The notes: a model not told the origin generated them from the letters alone. A DNA stretch of 64,000 nt from Gordionus sp. m RMFG-2023 (GCF_954871325.1 NC_088775.1:68239561-68303560); one strand, 5' to 3'; counted from the first letter of the stretch, positions 32,385 to 45,799 are shown. Made by a program: numbers and translations.

Positions 32385-34470
32385 CAGGGTTGGGCAGTAT
32401 CGCGGATATTTGTATCTAAGATCAAGATATTGGAAAGTATCTTGTATCCAGTATCTAAGATACATATTATTTAAAAGTATTTGTATCTTAACCAACTTTG
32501 TATTCAAAAAGATACAGATACTTTAAAAAAATTTATATTGGTTAATTTAAATAGTATTAAAATTTAAAATGATATTGTTTAAGATTTAAATGAAAAATTT
32601 AATCAAAATTTAGATATTTTAAGATAACTTTTGATATATGACGTTGGTCGTCAAGCAATTTGCTAACAATAGAACTACCATATTTGAATCGTTTTATATC
32701 TGTCTATTTAAAAATTATGGAAGAAGAAAATAGAATAATATGTTTATCTTCGTTTTCAGATCATTCTTCAACCGAAAATTATAACAATAAATTTAAACTA
32801 AGCATACTTAATGGCAAATTTTTTGAAGTACTTCAAGATAATCATAATAAAGAAATTCATCGTGACTTTGATATTGACGAAAAAGTTATAGCAACTGTTA
32901 CAGATAACGGCTCTAACTTTAAGAAAGCTTTCAAGGAGTTTGGATATTCTATGGAAGCTGTAGAGAATGACTTTGACATCAATGATGATGAATGTATAGA
33001 ATTTGAAATCATTGAAAGTATTATTTAATACTTCTTTAAAATTTATCATGATATTGTAAATTAAGTAAAAAAATTTATTCAAATAAAATTATTTATTTGT
33101 TTATTTAAGGGTCTAAAGAAGCCTCAATAACATTGCCTCAACACATTCGTTGTTTGTGCCATACGATAAGTCTAATTGCCACAACAGATGTCGAGAGAGC
33201 TATTATCCTAACATTTCTAAAATTCATCAACCTGCAATAGCTAAATGTACTAAGCTATGGAATGCAAATAATAGGCCTAAAACTGCAGAACTTATCAAAG
33301 CAGTTTTAGGAAAACAATTAGTTACACCTTGTTGCACTAGATGGAATAGTTAGTATGATAGTCTTCATAGTTTATTAAAATTTAAAGGCTAACTTCCTAA
33401 ATTATGTCAAAAATTAGAATTTCCTAAATTAAGAGATATTGAAATTCAATATTTAGAAGAATATTGCAATATAATGGCCCCATTGGCTATAGCGATTGAC
33501 AAAATACAGAGTGAAATCAACTGCTATTCTGGAGAATCAGCTCCAATTTTAAATGTCGTTAAAAAAATTACAAATTTAATTCAAATATATCTACAATTTT
33601 GCAAACCATTAGCTGTTGCCATAAAAAATTATTTAAATAAAAGATTTAAAAATATATATGATTTTGATAACAATTTTAAGAGTTTTGGCAACTATTTCTC
33701 ATCCCTTTTTTAAAAATCGTTGGATTAATGGTGAAAAAGAAAAAAAATACCTTCAGAATTTGTCATTACATGAAGTTTTAATTGTTTTTAAAAATAATAT
33801 TGAAATTAATACTTCAACAAAATCTTCAATTGATGAAGATGATGATTACTTTTGCCTTAAAAGTACCACATCCAATTCTAATAATTCAATAAATGATATT
33901 GAAATAGAGGTCCTAAATTATATGAGATGACAGGCGGAGTATAAATATGTTAAATAGTTATAAATATATAAAAGAAATATTTATTAAATATAACACAATA
34001 TTACCCTCCTCAGTCAGCCCCCGTTGAAAGATTATTTAGCTTTGCTAATATGGTTAATAGACCAAATCGTCAAAGATTGAACGAAAAATTAATAATATTA
34101 AAAAATAATGCTGATTTATGATGCTGATTTATTATTATTTACTAATTATATAATTACTAAATGGAATATCACATTATCTTTTATAATAAATTTGTTATTT
34201 TCTACATATTATTTTAAATATTTTTTTATAAATTTATATTATAGATAAGAAAATAAAGCTTTATACATTTTTATTTTGACTATTTAAAGTTTTTTAAAAA
34301 AGTATCTTGTATCTTAGATACTTTTTTTAAAAAAAATACAAGTATCTTGTATCTTATATCTTATTGAAATTTTTCTAAAGTATCTAGTATCTTGTATCTT
34401 AAATACAAAATTTTATAAAGTATCTGTATCTGTATCCGAATACAATTTTCTGAAAATTTGCCCAACCCTG
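32385..34470 (+). mobile_element. hAT transposon with degraded transposase
   Basis: Ends cagggttgggca and tgcccaaccctg are perfect 12-bp inverted repeats. The 8-mers tataatat (32377-32384) and tataattt (34471-34478) match at 7 of 8. Subterminal gtatctta-type repeats occur at both ends. Nearly the whole second half of a hAT transposase can be read on the plus strand in pieces: ATVTDNGSNFKKAFKEFGY (about 32890), the downstream CTRWNS, and finally SAPVERLFSFANMVNRPNR (about 34020). Confidence 0.92.
32660..34120 (+). pseudogene. Broken hAT transposase
   Basis: Open pieces at 32660-33028, 33150-33353, 33474-33713 and 33658-33930, in more than one frame, are colinear with the catalytic and dimerisation parts of hAT transposases. 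The TDNGSNF motif carries one catalytic aspartate, and SAPVERLFS marks the C-terminal dimer region. At least four stops or frameshifts break it, and the N-terminal BED finger is absent. Confidence 0.85.
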
Positions 34471-34634
34471 TATAATTTATAATATATGTTATATTTTTTA
34501 TTAATTAAATAATCATTTTTATTTTTTTTATAAATACATAGAATTTTCTCAAAATATAATTTACACAAATTTTTTATAGTATCAATTTGTAATATACTAA
34601 ATATCTGTTTAGAATAATAAAAAAAATAATATGA

Positions 34635-34856
34635 TAGTGTTGTTAAACGGCTCGTTTTGATCCGATTTTTAAAAACGGCTAACTCAGTTTTTTATCAAGA
34701 AAAATATTAGCAAGCCTGAAAATTTTGCTTATAGAAGGAGCAAAGGTATAGGCATATTGTTTCAAAATTTCGAGGCTTAGTTAATATTTTTCTGGCATAA
34801 ATATTGAGTTAGCCGTTTTAAAAAATGGGCTCAAAACGAGCCGTTTAACAACATTA
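34635..34856. mobile_element. MITE, family 2
   Basis: The best-preserved copy of this family: tagtgttgttaaacggctcg at the left, cgagccgtttaacaacatta at the right, and an inverted middle around tatttttct. No convincing 8-bp target duplication (taatatga and gctattat). Confidence 0.7.
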
Positions 34857-35176
34857 GCTATTATACTTGCTTATTAAATGATAATACTCTTCGAAAAATA
34901 TGATAAAATACGAAATAATCAATTTTTTCTATATACCACGTCAAATATAATTTTATTCCGAGCCGGGCCTAAAAAAAATTTTTTAAAAAAATCCAGGCCG
35001 TGCCGGAGCCCCTTAAAATTTTTTTTAATATCCGGGCCAAGTCGGGCCTAAAATTTTAAACCCGGGCCGGGCCGTAAAAAATTTTTGAAAAAAAAATCCG
35101 GGCCAAGCCAGGCCGAAATTTTTTTAATCTGGGCCGGGCCGTACAAATGGTACCTCTGCAGGTCTCTGAAATTAAT

Positions 35177-36289
35177 ACTTATTACTTTTTTTAAAAATTT
35201 GCACTACTTTTGTCACGTTATTTAAAGTAAAACAAATATAAATTTATTACTTTAAAAAAAACTATTACTACTATTATTTTCAATTATATACGTTAAGGAA
35301 ATTAATAATATTTTCTTCATTAAAACTAATACTGCTCCTACTACATTAAAAAAATATACTTTAGGAAAGCAAATAAATATCTCAAAATTTTTAAAAAAAT
35401 TAATAAAAGAAAAAATCAAACCAATATGATAATTATCTTTGTTGTAATTTTTTTATTATCTTTAAAAACTAAACATTGTGGAACCAAATAAATAAATGTT
35501 TCTTTTTTTAATAAATAAAGAATAAAATCATATGAATGTGTTAATTTTATAAGAGTAAAAAATAAGCATGGGGATATATTATAGTATATTAGATTTAAGT
35601 ATAATATATTTATATATATTATTTTTATAAAATTTTACATTCTATTTTTATTTTATGAATATTTATTAGTTTTTAAAATTCGATATTATACGATAAAGAG
35701 TATCAATTGTACAAAAGTTTACACTGAAGATCTAATATTTGGCAATGATCGTTATGAACAGCGTCTACATTAAAGGATTTTAGTGAGATACATACTCCCT
35801 TCGAAAACCTATATTTATCTCCTTAAAAAAAATTTGCCACCTTCGGCGGCTATATTCCAACATTATTAATTATACATTTTTAATTATACCAGTACTCTCT
35901 TCATAAATTTTAAATTATTAATGCTCTAATACCAACATCAAAATATTGTGAATGTAAAAGAGTGTCTTTTTAGAGCTTGAATTGAATTCAACCTACTCAT
36001 TTACAATGAGTGATATCTTTTAGTATATTGTTCCAGCATGAATATGAATTTACTGAAATGGGCCCCTTTTAAATTATACATTTAATTGGATGGCATAAAA
36101 TTATCAAGAAATAGTTTCTTTTGGAAAATAATGTCTATGATTGTATGCAATATATAGATTTAGTCGATGTTTAGCAATATCATTGTATTAAAATTTATCT
36201 AAGTATTAATTTATACGGCAATACATTTATCATATATCTAAAAATTTAATAATCCACCAATAAAATTTTTCCACCTTAAGCCTCTTAAA
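35177..36289. other. AT-rich intergenic DNA
   Basis: No gene, RNA or clear repeat boundary is seen in this stretch. Confidence 0.6.
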
Positions 36290-36890
36290 TTAGTGATCAA
36301 TATCGGGCCTAATTTTTCAGGCCCGACCTGGCCCAAAATTTTTAAAATTTTGCCGTCCCGACCCGAATCCAATGACATTATGTTATTGCCCAACCCGAAA
36401 TATTTTTTAATAAGTTTGCAGGTCCGGCCCGGCCCGAATTTATTTAAATATAGAAATTAATTTTTATAATTACTCAAAATAATAGATATATGTTATATGG
36501 CGTTTAGTTTTCTAAATAAAATCAAATATTTTTATTTTACATTATAAATTCAACATAATTGATAAATTTCAATATATTAAAAAAAAATTCCAAGGCCCGA
36601 CCCGGCCCGAATTTTCTTAAAAATTATTACACTCGACTTGTTAACTTAATATTTCCTCCAGAAAAATATTACGCAAGTCTGAAGATTTTGCTCATAGAAG
36701 GAACAAAGGTCTAGACATATATTATCGAAATCTCGAGGCTTAGGCAATATTTTTCTAACTAAAATATTGAGTTAGCCGTTTTAAAAAATGGGCTCAAAAC
36801 GACTCGCTTAACAACACTAGGCCTGACCCAGCCCGAACACGATTTTTTTTAAAAAAAAAGCCGGGCCTACTCTTGTAGATCTTTATCATA
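36290..36890. mobile_element. Degraded CAGAGACCTGCAG-type repeat with family 2 MITE
   Basis: Repeated gcccgacc-type and ggcccgaa-type units (36305-36440, 36590-36620 and 36825-36870), like the subterminal repeats of the element at 32150-35168, ending in gggcctactcttgtagatct. A family 2 MITE lies inside at 36627-36821. The exact ends are eroded. Confidence 0.5.
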
Positions 36891-37019
36891 TATACCTACC
36901 ACCCCCCCCCCTTAAAAAATGACAGTAAATTGTTTCTTTATTATTTTTGGTGATATCGGAGATTATAGTGGAAACGTTGAGATTTGAGAATAATTTTTGT
37001 CAAATCAAATTAGAAAGAA

Positions 37020-40000
37020 ATGAATTCTGATATCATTATTTTTATTTAAATGTTGGAAATATTTAATCTGGTTAAAAAAAATGATTCCGACAAATTAAAA
37101 GATTTGTTCTTATCTTATTTTGGAAATTGTAATATAGTAAATATCAATAAATAAGCTCTTCCACGGAAACATGATGATCTCACATTAATCGAAATTAAAA
37201 CAATATGCGAGAAAACCCATAAAACTTTACAAAGTGTTTAGCCCCTTATGGACTTTGATCTATCTAGGGAGAAATGAAAGCTTTTGATATAATACATCAA
37301 TAGACTGACTTCATTAGGGGCTCAATATAACTATGATAAGGATATTGGCGTCATTGACATAAGATTGAGAGATCAATTTACGTCTGGCATAGATTTAAAG
37401 AATCTCGAAAGGGATCTTTTTGCACAATATTCTGAGGGTGTATACAAAGAAAAGAGCCATTTTTTTCCAATTTATACTCAACCTTGCTCTTGCGTCCATA
37501 GGCGTAGCCAGGATTTTCATAAGGGGGGGGGGAAATCAAAAAAGTACTGGGGGCTTTGCCCCCAGACCCCCTTTTGGGCGGGGCTTCGGCCCGCTTTTCC
37601 TCGGCCTTCGGCCGGGTTACTTTAACCTATATATAGTCATAAAATATTTTTACAAATTTTAATAAAAAAAAATAAGCCTGGAACAAATATGAAATATATT
37701 TTTATTAGTTTATATAAAATAAAAATATAATAAATTACTTGTATTGTATATACCTTAATATAAAAAGCATGGTAATAATTTATTCCAAACAATTATAAGA
37801 AATTTATTTATAATAAGTAAGTAGACATATAGTTGATTTTACCCCATTATATAGAATTAATTATAAAATACTAGGTAAAATTCCAATTTTACAGACATAT
37901 TTGACAGTTAGAGAATATATTACAGTTAATAATCTGACAAAATTTACTAATCAATGCTCTTAATATTAAATATAGCAACAATATGCATACACTTATTAAC
38001 GCCATCTATTTTATTTAAGTATATATAAATTTAATCTTCATATTATTCATCCCACAATGTCTTTAAAAGATATTTTCTGATGTCCTTATCAATATTTTAT
38101 AGTTTTCTGTAAAATATATAATTCGCTATATTGGTAAAAATACTTGATTGTCATTTGATAATTAGATATATTGTAAATCGACGACATATAATATTCCACT
38201 GTTTATATTGTGCTTTAATATTTTTTTAATTTATGATTTAATTTTATCAATAGTTTTATAATTATATTTTACTTTTATTGAGACTCACTTTATAAAAAAT
38301 TATATTTGATATATTATATTATTTAGTAATTTTATAGATCTATTATTAATAATTATAATACATTTCACTTCTGTCTTAAGACTTATCCTTGGCCTATATT
38401 CCATTTATTAAAAAACATTTTTGGTTCATTTTATATATTTATAAATTTATTTTCTCAAAAATCTATAAATTATGATGAATAGTTTTATAAAAAAAATATC
38501 AACTTTTACATTCTTTCTTTTTAAATTATTATTTAAGATATATGCATACATATATGAGGGTCAGGGAGTGGGGAGAGGACTAAGGGGGATTTTTTTTATT
38601 AGCTATAAATGATATTTACAAAAAGTGATAAATTTCTGACCCCCCCCCTCTGGCTACGCCTATGCTTGCGTCAGATCAAGTAGATAAAGAAATGATAAGA
38701 AAATTAGACAGAAAAGTCGTTAAAGTATCAAAACAATATGCTGATTGCGATAAAATAATAAAATAGTAAATAATTCATGTAAGATATATAATAATTATAA
38801 AAATTTTTATATCAAGATATAATAATAATAAAAATTATAAGAAAAAGAAAATTATATATAATAGAAAGGGGGAAAATAGATGTCTATGTTGTGACAGAAT
38901 ACATGACGGGGGTGATAGATGTCCTGCTATTAAGGAGACTTGTTTTTGTAAAATAAACTAGGTCGTTATGCAAGATGTTGCAAAGTTATATTTTTAAGTT
39001 ATGTTAAGGAGGTTTCTCGATCCGATGATTCGATTAATTACGTAGGAACTAAAAAACAACTCAACTATAATAATAGTGAAAGTCAATGGTTTAAATGTTG
39101 ATTTTGATACTGGTGTTCAAATATCTTTTATTGGGAAAAATTTTTGGAGGAAAATAGGGAAACCAGATATCAAACTAACCTATCAACTCGCAGCTTATGA
39201 AAATCATCCTCTAAGATCAGATCAAGGTTAAAGATATTACCAGTGATTATAATTGACACTAACGAGATTCCTTTATTGGGATTGCCTTGGATATAAGCTT
39301 TTCATATACTGCCGATCCAAGTTTAAGTTAAAATAGTAAAAAGTGACATCGATAATATAAAGACACTATTGATGATTATATATATGAATAGAGAATTGGT
39401 TTTAAAAATAAAGAAGTTAATTAACAAGTATAAACAGGTATAAACAGGTATTTGATGATAAACCAAGATGTATCCGAGATTTTGCAGTGAAAATTCATTT
39501 GGAGGATTCTGCTGTTCCGAAGACTTTACCCAAAAGGAGATTACCGTTCCCTCTTAGTCAACCATGGGACTTAAATTAAATCGATTAGGGTTTACCGGAA
39601 TACTGGAACCTATTGATCACTACAATTAGAGTTGGACTAGCCCTACAGCAAATATAGGCATATAATGGGGGAAATTTTGATATGCGCGGATTTTAAGTTA
39701 ATTCACAATCCTTTCATTTTATACTTCCAATTCTGAATGATCATCTTGAGAAAATTAATGATGGAACTAAATATATACTATTAATGATCTATAAGATGCA
39801 TATTTGCACATGGAGGTAAGGATCACAAGATTATTGAAATGCCCAATATGATATCAAAGGATGCCATTTGGGTTATCATGTGCATTAACAATTTTTGAGA
39901 GATATATAGATAATTTGTTGAAAGATTATTTTATGATTGGGGTATTTCAGGTAAAAATAACGGAGCTTCTCATCATTCTTTAAGCATATTTAAAGCTGTT

Positions 40001-41370
40001 ACAAGGGGCAGGCTTGAAAGCAAAATTGTCAAAAGTAAAATTTTTACAAGATACTGTTTTGGAGTAAACATTGACAAAACAGGAATTCTTCCGCTACAAA
40101 AAAAAGTCAAAGCCATCCGGGGAGCACTGAGGCCTACAAATGTGCCCCCGCTTAAAGCTCTGATTAATTAACATGAAAGATTCATTAAAAATATTCATGG
40201 AAAGGCTGTTCGTTTCTTGGGCTTAGAATACAGTAGAGCAAATTATGTTTGAAGACTCTACCATCAACCAGTTTAAATTAATAATTAAGATATGCAATTA
40301 TCCGAAAATCTACAAAAAAAATAAGGCGGGATTCGGGTCTAAATAACGTTGGTAAGTATATAGATCATAGAGAGGTTATAAAGCAATACAGGACAATAGT
40401 ATCTCCGGATATTTTATTCAACGCAGTGAATTGCCCAAGAGATTATCGAATGGAATGACAAACTTGCAATTGGAATGGCATTAAGATAATATGTCCTTAA
40501 ATCATTATATCGCGTACCCGTGAAACGATGAAATCCATATTTAGAATGTGTCGTTGTTAGTGCTCCAGATGAGATAATGACATAGAGAATTATATTAAGG
40601 GAAAGTATTGTGTCGAAAGAATAAGGCTGATATTGAGAATATGCCATTATATTTGTGAAATGTAAGTGAGGAGTCATAGAAAAGGACTTTGACTTTGCAG
40701 GCATTGTTAATTCGAATTACAGGGCTTTTAGAATTAGATTTCATCTCTAACTAAACAGAGACAGATTTGATGAATATGACTGGCAGAAGCCATGGTCAAA
40801 AGGCTAAGAAGATGGTTTTAAAGATTCAGCATATCTTAATATATTGTGTCAGGCAACGGTTCACAATTTAGTGGAATTTAAATTTTTTGTCAGAGGAATA
40901 ACATATCGTGCAACACCTTATAATCCCAAATCAAAATCCGAACTTTGAAGAGGAGATACTATGCGACACGGAGCACAACGAAGAACCCAGAACTAACGCA
41001 GGTTTTAACAATTTATCTACTGGCGGGCATAGCTCAACAGGGCGAACTCCTGCCAAATTAATATTAGTCTGACATATGTGGACAAGCCTTGACTGGTCGA
41101 GACTAGTTGTTTGTCATCAAATATAGATATCGATCGAGTAGTAAAGTTTGGAGCAGGACGTACATTCCCGAAATAGAGAGTTCGCTGAGGCATAGCCCGT
41201 GACAATGAGATTTTTTAAGGATTAGACTGAACAATCCTCCTAGAACATGGAAATATCGGATAAAATTAGAAAATATCAAATGTGGGATCATAAATCCCAG
41301 GTTTCTCTTACCGGGGAAAACCACGAGACGACGAAGACCGTAAAATCCGCGAATCTTATGAGGCATTCCA
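37020..41370 (+). mobile_element. Fossil Ty3/Gypsy-type retroelement, heavily broken
   Basis: A retroelement fossil read on the plus strand in many fragments. Parts in order: gag-like region (about 37020-37480, with LRDQFTSGIDLKNLERDLF), a zinc-knuckle region (about 38880-38990), a protease-like stretch (about 39070-39300), reverse transcriptase (about 39640-40180) and integrase (about 40840-41090). It is broken in well over ten places and no LTRs could be paired, so it is an old copy. A hAT-family element is inserted at 37497-38664. Confidence 0.8.
37497..38664. mobile_element. Non-autonomous hAT-type element with GC-rich hairpins
   Basis: Perfect 15-bp inverted ends cataggcgtagccag and ctggctacgcctatg. 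An exact 8-bp target duplication cttgcgtc (37489-37496 and 38665-38672) interrupts the Gypsy gag region. Inside the left end are GC-rich hairpins (gggggctttgccccc; gccgaaggccgagg-type), and poly-G/poly-C stretches sit just inside both termini. The interior is AT-rich without a gene. Confidence 0.9.
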
Positions 41371-41469
41371 TAAAAATTTTTAAAAAAATTAAGAGAGGGT
41401 GGGGGTTATATAGTAAATTAAAACGATATTATATTATACTATTAATTTGTATATATTTAGTTTTAACAT

Positions 41470-41794
41470 ATTATTAAACACATTTAGAGAATACAAAAAA
41501 AAATCCCCCCCCCCCTATCTCTTCCAAAAATTGATACAATATATAAAGAAGAATTTCAAATAAAAATTAATAAAAGTTAATAACTTTTTAAAATAACGAC
41601 TATAATTTGAAATCTTTAGAAAAAAGCATATTTATAAAAATAAATGTAAAAACCCAAAATAATTTTTACAAAAATCTAATATAGCCAAAGGCCTACAATA
41701 AGTGAACCTGAAGATTTCCAATAGAATTTATAGAGGAAACCAGCCCAATATCCCCCCCCCCTGCCACCCCCTTACTAAAATCCTGGCTACGTCT
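41470..41794. repeat. Right part of a GGCGTAGCCAG-type hAT repeat
   Basis: Starts with a poly-C run near 41507 and ends with taaaatcctggctacgtcta, matching the ends of the element at 37497. The middle (aatctaatatagcc ... aataagtgaacctga) is shared with 45440-45795. The left terminus is not found. Confidence 0.6.
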
Positions 41795-41799
41795 ATGAG

Positions 41800-43490
41800 T
41801 TTATTATTATTATTATTATGAATGAATAATTTTTTAAATAAATGAATTATTTTTGGAACCATGAATTATATTAATAGTATAATTAAATTTTATAATATTT
41901 TGTTTACTATTAGGAAAAATTTTAAAATAGTAATAATCTCTTTGCGAAAATAATTGTCGAGATTTTGGTTTACACTTAAATCTATATTTTCCGTCGTAAC
42001 ATCTCCATTTCAATAAATGAACAACTTTTTAATTAAATATATTTCAGTAGCTTCAATTTTGAAAAGCGTCAACAAAGTAGATAGTTCTTTATTAATTTGA
42101 TTTATTTTCTGTGTTCATGATTTAACACCATACAAGATTAAAATAGAACTAAAGCCAATCTCAGATGAATTATAGGAAGCTTTCTCTTTTTAATTTTTTA
42201 TATAATTTATAACAAATTTTTTATGTCAAAATTTAATTATAAAATAAAAGGTGATTTTAAGATTTTTTTACACACTTTTTTAATAGAAGAAGAATTTTTT
42301 TTATAGAATTAGAAAATTAAGGAGGTGGTTTCATCAATTTAAATGTAATGAATCGCTAGATATCAATATAAAAGTATATTATGAAAACAATATTTTTCCT
42401 AATCATATTTTCCATGTATACCAATGGGTCGCGGATAGTGTCTGGGTTGCAGTTTTTCAATGGATTTGACTGAGTCTTAAATTATTATTAAAACAATATA
42501 AAAAAATTAAAACACTTAAAAATATTAAAAAAATTAATATATATTCATGGAAAATCACATTACTTCTATTCCGGGGGGGGGGGGGTTTATGACTCAAGAT
42601 CGTTATTAAAATAGAATGGGGGGGGGGGTAGTTACGAAAACACTATGATCAGGTGAATAAAATTTAAATTAGAAGGTGAGGGGGTAGTACTTTTGATTTT
42701 ATTTTTTGTTAATTATAATCTGACTTTCCTTTTTTTCGTTAATTTTCATTTGGTAAAAGATGGGAGGGAGTAAAGGGTAAAATTTTTAATGGGGGGGGGG
42801 GGGTAAAATCTTCTTTGGAATATGCTAGTGTTATAATTCCTATATGTTGGCAATAATTTATAAAATAGTATACAACTGGGCAAAATAAATTTGACGGGCC
42901 TTTAAAAATCCAATTTACCTAAGCTTTAAAAAAAATCATAAAAAAACCAACTTAGTAATGTAAAAAAAAAGGAAGATTAATGAATAAGCAACTTTGGAGA
43001 AATATTTGTAAACATTAAAAAAAACGAATTTATTTGGCTTCACCGTTCATTAACAAAAATGGAATATGTTCGCACTTTACGTTCATATATAAAAAAAGAA
43101 AGCGTTCAAATTCGTAAAGTATTCATTCAAATCTATAAATATTCTATTGAAAAAAATGCATTTAATATAAATAAATGTCAGATGAAATAAAATATATTTA
43201 AAATAAATTATATTTTAAAAAATATTCCATTAATATTTAATAATTGTTTTCAAATTTTTATACTGAGAAAGATAACTTCATAGTTAAAACAGAATTTTCT
43301 ATTCTAAACACCCTTTTAAGGGAAGTTGATAATAAAATTGCTGTGTAATATTGAATGAATATAAAAATATTTAATTTTTTGACAATTCTCTTCTAATAAG
43401 AAGTTCTAGATACTGAATCTAGTTACAAAAATGTGGCTTCTTCATCTGTATCTATATAAACTTTTATAAAAGTATCGAACTGTATCTAGA
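41800..43490. other. AT-rich intergenic DNA with G-homopolymers
   Basis: There is no recognisable gene. Runs of ten or more G occur near 42572, 42620 and 42792, which are probably internal edges of further GGCGTAGCCAG-type repeats. Confidence 0.6.
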
Positions 43491-43495
43491 TTAGA

Positions 43496-43816
43496 GATCT
43501 GATATGGGAGGATCCAAAAAGCCCACCCACTCGTTGTTTTGAAATTTTTTAATTCACCCGCCCGCTCACTTATAGTTTTTTAAAAAATTTACCCGCCGAC
43601 CCGCCCATTTATCTATAATTTATGTTTAATCCGCTTGCTTAATATTTAAAAATTATTTTAATGCTGGTTTGGTTCTTTATTTATTTTAATGTATTAAACA
43701 TATATAATATGCCATATTATGAAATAAAACTATTATATTTTTAATTAATTGAAATTCGTAATACTAAAAATTCACCCGCCCAAGCTCGCCCATATTTTGG
43801 GTAAACACCACGCCTG
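43496..43816. repeat. CCCGCCC-rich repeat, probably a hAT-type MITE
   Basis: Several copies of acccgcccgctcac-like units at the left and acccgcccaagctcgccc at the right around an AT-rich middle. Similar ggtgggcaggct units occur at 16770-16860. The termini are unclear. Confidence 0.4.
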
Positions 43817-43830
43817 TAAGTATGTTCGGG

Positions 43831-43873
43831 CACAGCATCTACATGAGCGAGGTGAATAGCAAGGCAGTTTGCT

Positions 43874-43924
<51 letters not shown>

Positions 43925-45060
43925 AAGGGGGGTAGGGTGTAGACATTTAAGTGGGGTAGGTTAGAGGCAGGCTAAATTTATTGGGAGGTTTAGATTAAAT
44001 TTTTAAATAAAATATGGCAAAATATATTGCAGTGAAATATTATTTAATATTTTTAATATTGACCTATTATAATAATACAATGATATTGCTAAACAATGAC
44101 CAAATTTATCTATTGTATACAATCATAGTCATTATTTTTTCAAATAAAACTTATTTATGGATAATTTTCTGCTATTTTTTCAAATGTAATTTTAAAGGAT
44201 TAGACATGCTATATTTATGCCAAGCAATATACTATAATAATGTAGTGCATTCATTGTAACTAAGGTTTAAATTATTAATGTTCTAAATAATAACCCTTTT
44301 GTATTTACTTTTTTTAATAGTTGGTAATAGATTATTGATAACTTTAAAACATGTGAAGGGAGTGGTATTATTATTAAAAACGCGAAATTCAATTTTTTAG
44401 GGGGGTAGGTATAGGTTTTTGATAGTGGGTTTGCATCCTAAAAATATCCTCTTATGAAGACGCGGGGGCAGCGTCTACATGAGCGGGAGGGGAAGGAACA
44501 GTTTGCATCCCTATTTTTTTGAGGGGGAGGGGGTAAGCTGCTCTAATGGGGGTAGGATAAAATTTTTTTTTGGGGGGGGGGCTATCTATTAAATTTTTGA
44601 GATGAAATAGGACAAAATTTATTGCTGTAAAAAATTAATACTTAAGTATTATAGTATTATTATAATAAAATTTATCTGACTAAATCTATAGTATTGCAAA
44701 CAATCATACATATTGTTTTCCAAATAAACTATCCTTTTAAATGTAATTTATAGATATTTTAGCAAGCTCATAATAACATAATAATTAATTAATTGTAAAT
44801 AATGGAGGCTTAATTGAATTTATTATCTAAAATATAAATTCTTTATATTCACAAAATATCGATAGTTGGTAGTAGAGATAAATTAATTTAAGTTATCCTT
44901 TATAAATTTTTTTGATAAGAGTATCAATAAATAAGTAAAAATAATGATAATGAGACACCGCCACCGAAGGCGGCGATTTTTTAGGGGGGTAGGCAAAGGT
45001 TTTTGAAGGGGGTTTGCATCCAGTGAAAATCCTGTCATGTAGACGATGCGCGGGGGCATG
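43831..45060. repeat. Tandem pair of 0.6-kb G-rich units
   Basis: Two units start with gca(g/c)(a/c)g(c/t)tctacatgagcg-like sequence (near 43831 and 44468), and a third boundary (gatgcgcgggggca) lies near 45045. Each unit has a poly-G/T-rich head, a middle with aaaat(a/t)tattgc, and a tail with ggtttttga and gggtttgcatcc. Unit 1 contains a run of 45 T (43879-43923). Probably a tandem duplication of one repeat element. Confidence 0.65.
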
Positions 45061-45439
45061 GGCGGGTGGGCTAAAAACCGGTTCATTGGAGACTTATAAT
45101 CTAGATATCATTTTAGAGGTATTTGTAACTATTTTTGATACATGTTAATATAATTTTATTGAAACTTTTTCATATTTCAAATATTAAGATTTGAATTAAA
45201 TTTATTAAATAATATGCCCCAGTTTATTTTAAAAACAAACAAGACATATTTTATTTTACGCAATGGATGACTACAATAATAAATGATTAGATCAATATTT
45301 CTAAACAATCTCGTGACAGAAATCTAATAATTTAATATTAGATTTTTTGGGCAATCCTTAGATGATATAATAATTTTTTCGTAACTAAAAGAAGGAACCC
45401 TCTCTTATCGCAATTTGCCTGTTCTCACAAATATAAGCT

Positions 45440-45795
45440 AATAAAAATTTCTTCCATAGACCCCCACCCCCCTTCCTACCCTCCTCCTCTCCCACAAGAA
45501 TGTATTCATATAAGGTAGAGTTTGAAAGAAAAACCAGTAAAATAATAACTTTTTAAAATAACTACTATAAATCAAAATTTAAAAAAAAAAAACATTTTTA
45601 TAAAAAAGTGAAAACCATTTTTATAAAAAAGTGAAAACCATTTTTATAAAAAAAGTGAAAACCTTAAATTATTTATATAAAAATCTAATATAGCAGGCTT
45701 ACAATAAGTGAACCTAAATATCCCCAATAAAGTTTATGGAGAAAAACTTGCCTAATAGTGCCCCCTCTTTAGCGAAATATTGGATACTCCTAGGT
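45440..45795. repeat. Repeat related to 41470-41794
   Basis: Shares the poly-C head and the aatctaatatagc and aataagtgaacct internal stretches with 41470-41794. It contains three tandem copies of a 21-bp unit (gtgaaaaccatttttataaa-like, 45597-45662), absent from the other copy. Confidence 0.6.
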
Positions 45796-45799
45796 TACC

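Larger units (their letters stand above)
32150..35168. mobile_element. hAT-type element (CAGAGACCTGCAG ends), host of nested insertions
   Basis: Inverted ends cagagacctgcaga and tctgcaggtctctg, with subterminal repeats of ggcccggg-type units on both sides (32165-32205 and 34960-35150). The flanking 8-mers aaatttat (32142-32149) and aaattaat (35169-35176) match at 7 of 8. It carries a hAT at 32385-34470 and a family 2 MITE at 34635-34856. It lies immediately upstream of SF3B1. Confidence 0.8.

Noticed and set aside
32798-33082. 94-codon minus-strand open frame
   Set aside because: It is antisense to the hAT transposase piece at 32660-33028, where the plus strand has the TDNGSNF motif.
37365-37662. 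Two open frames crossing 37497
   Set aside because: They run from a fossil gag region into an inserted hAT-type element, so they are composites without meaning as genes.
45597-45662. Three 21-bp repeats as a possible CRISPR-like array
   Set aside because: The copies are directly adjacent without spacers, inside a transposon-derived repeat in animal DNA; this is a simple tandem repeat.
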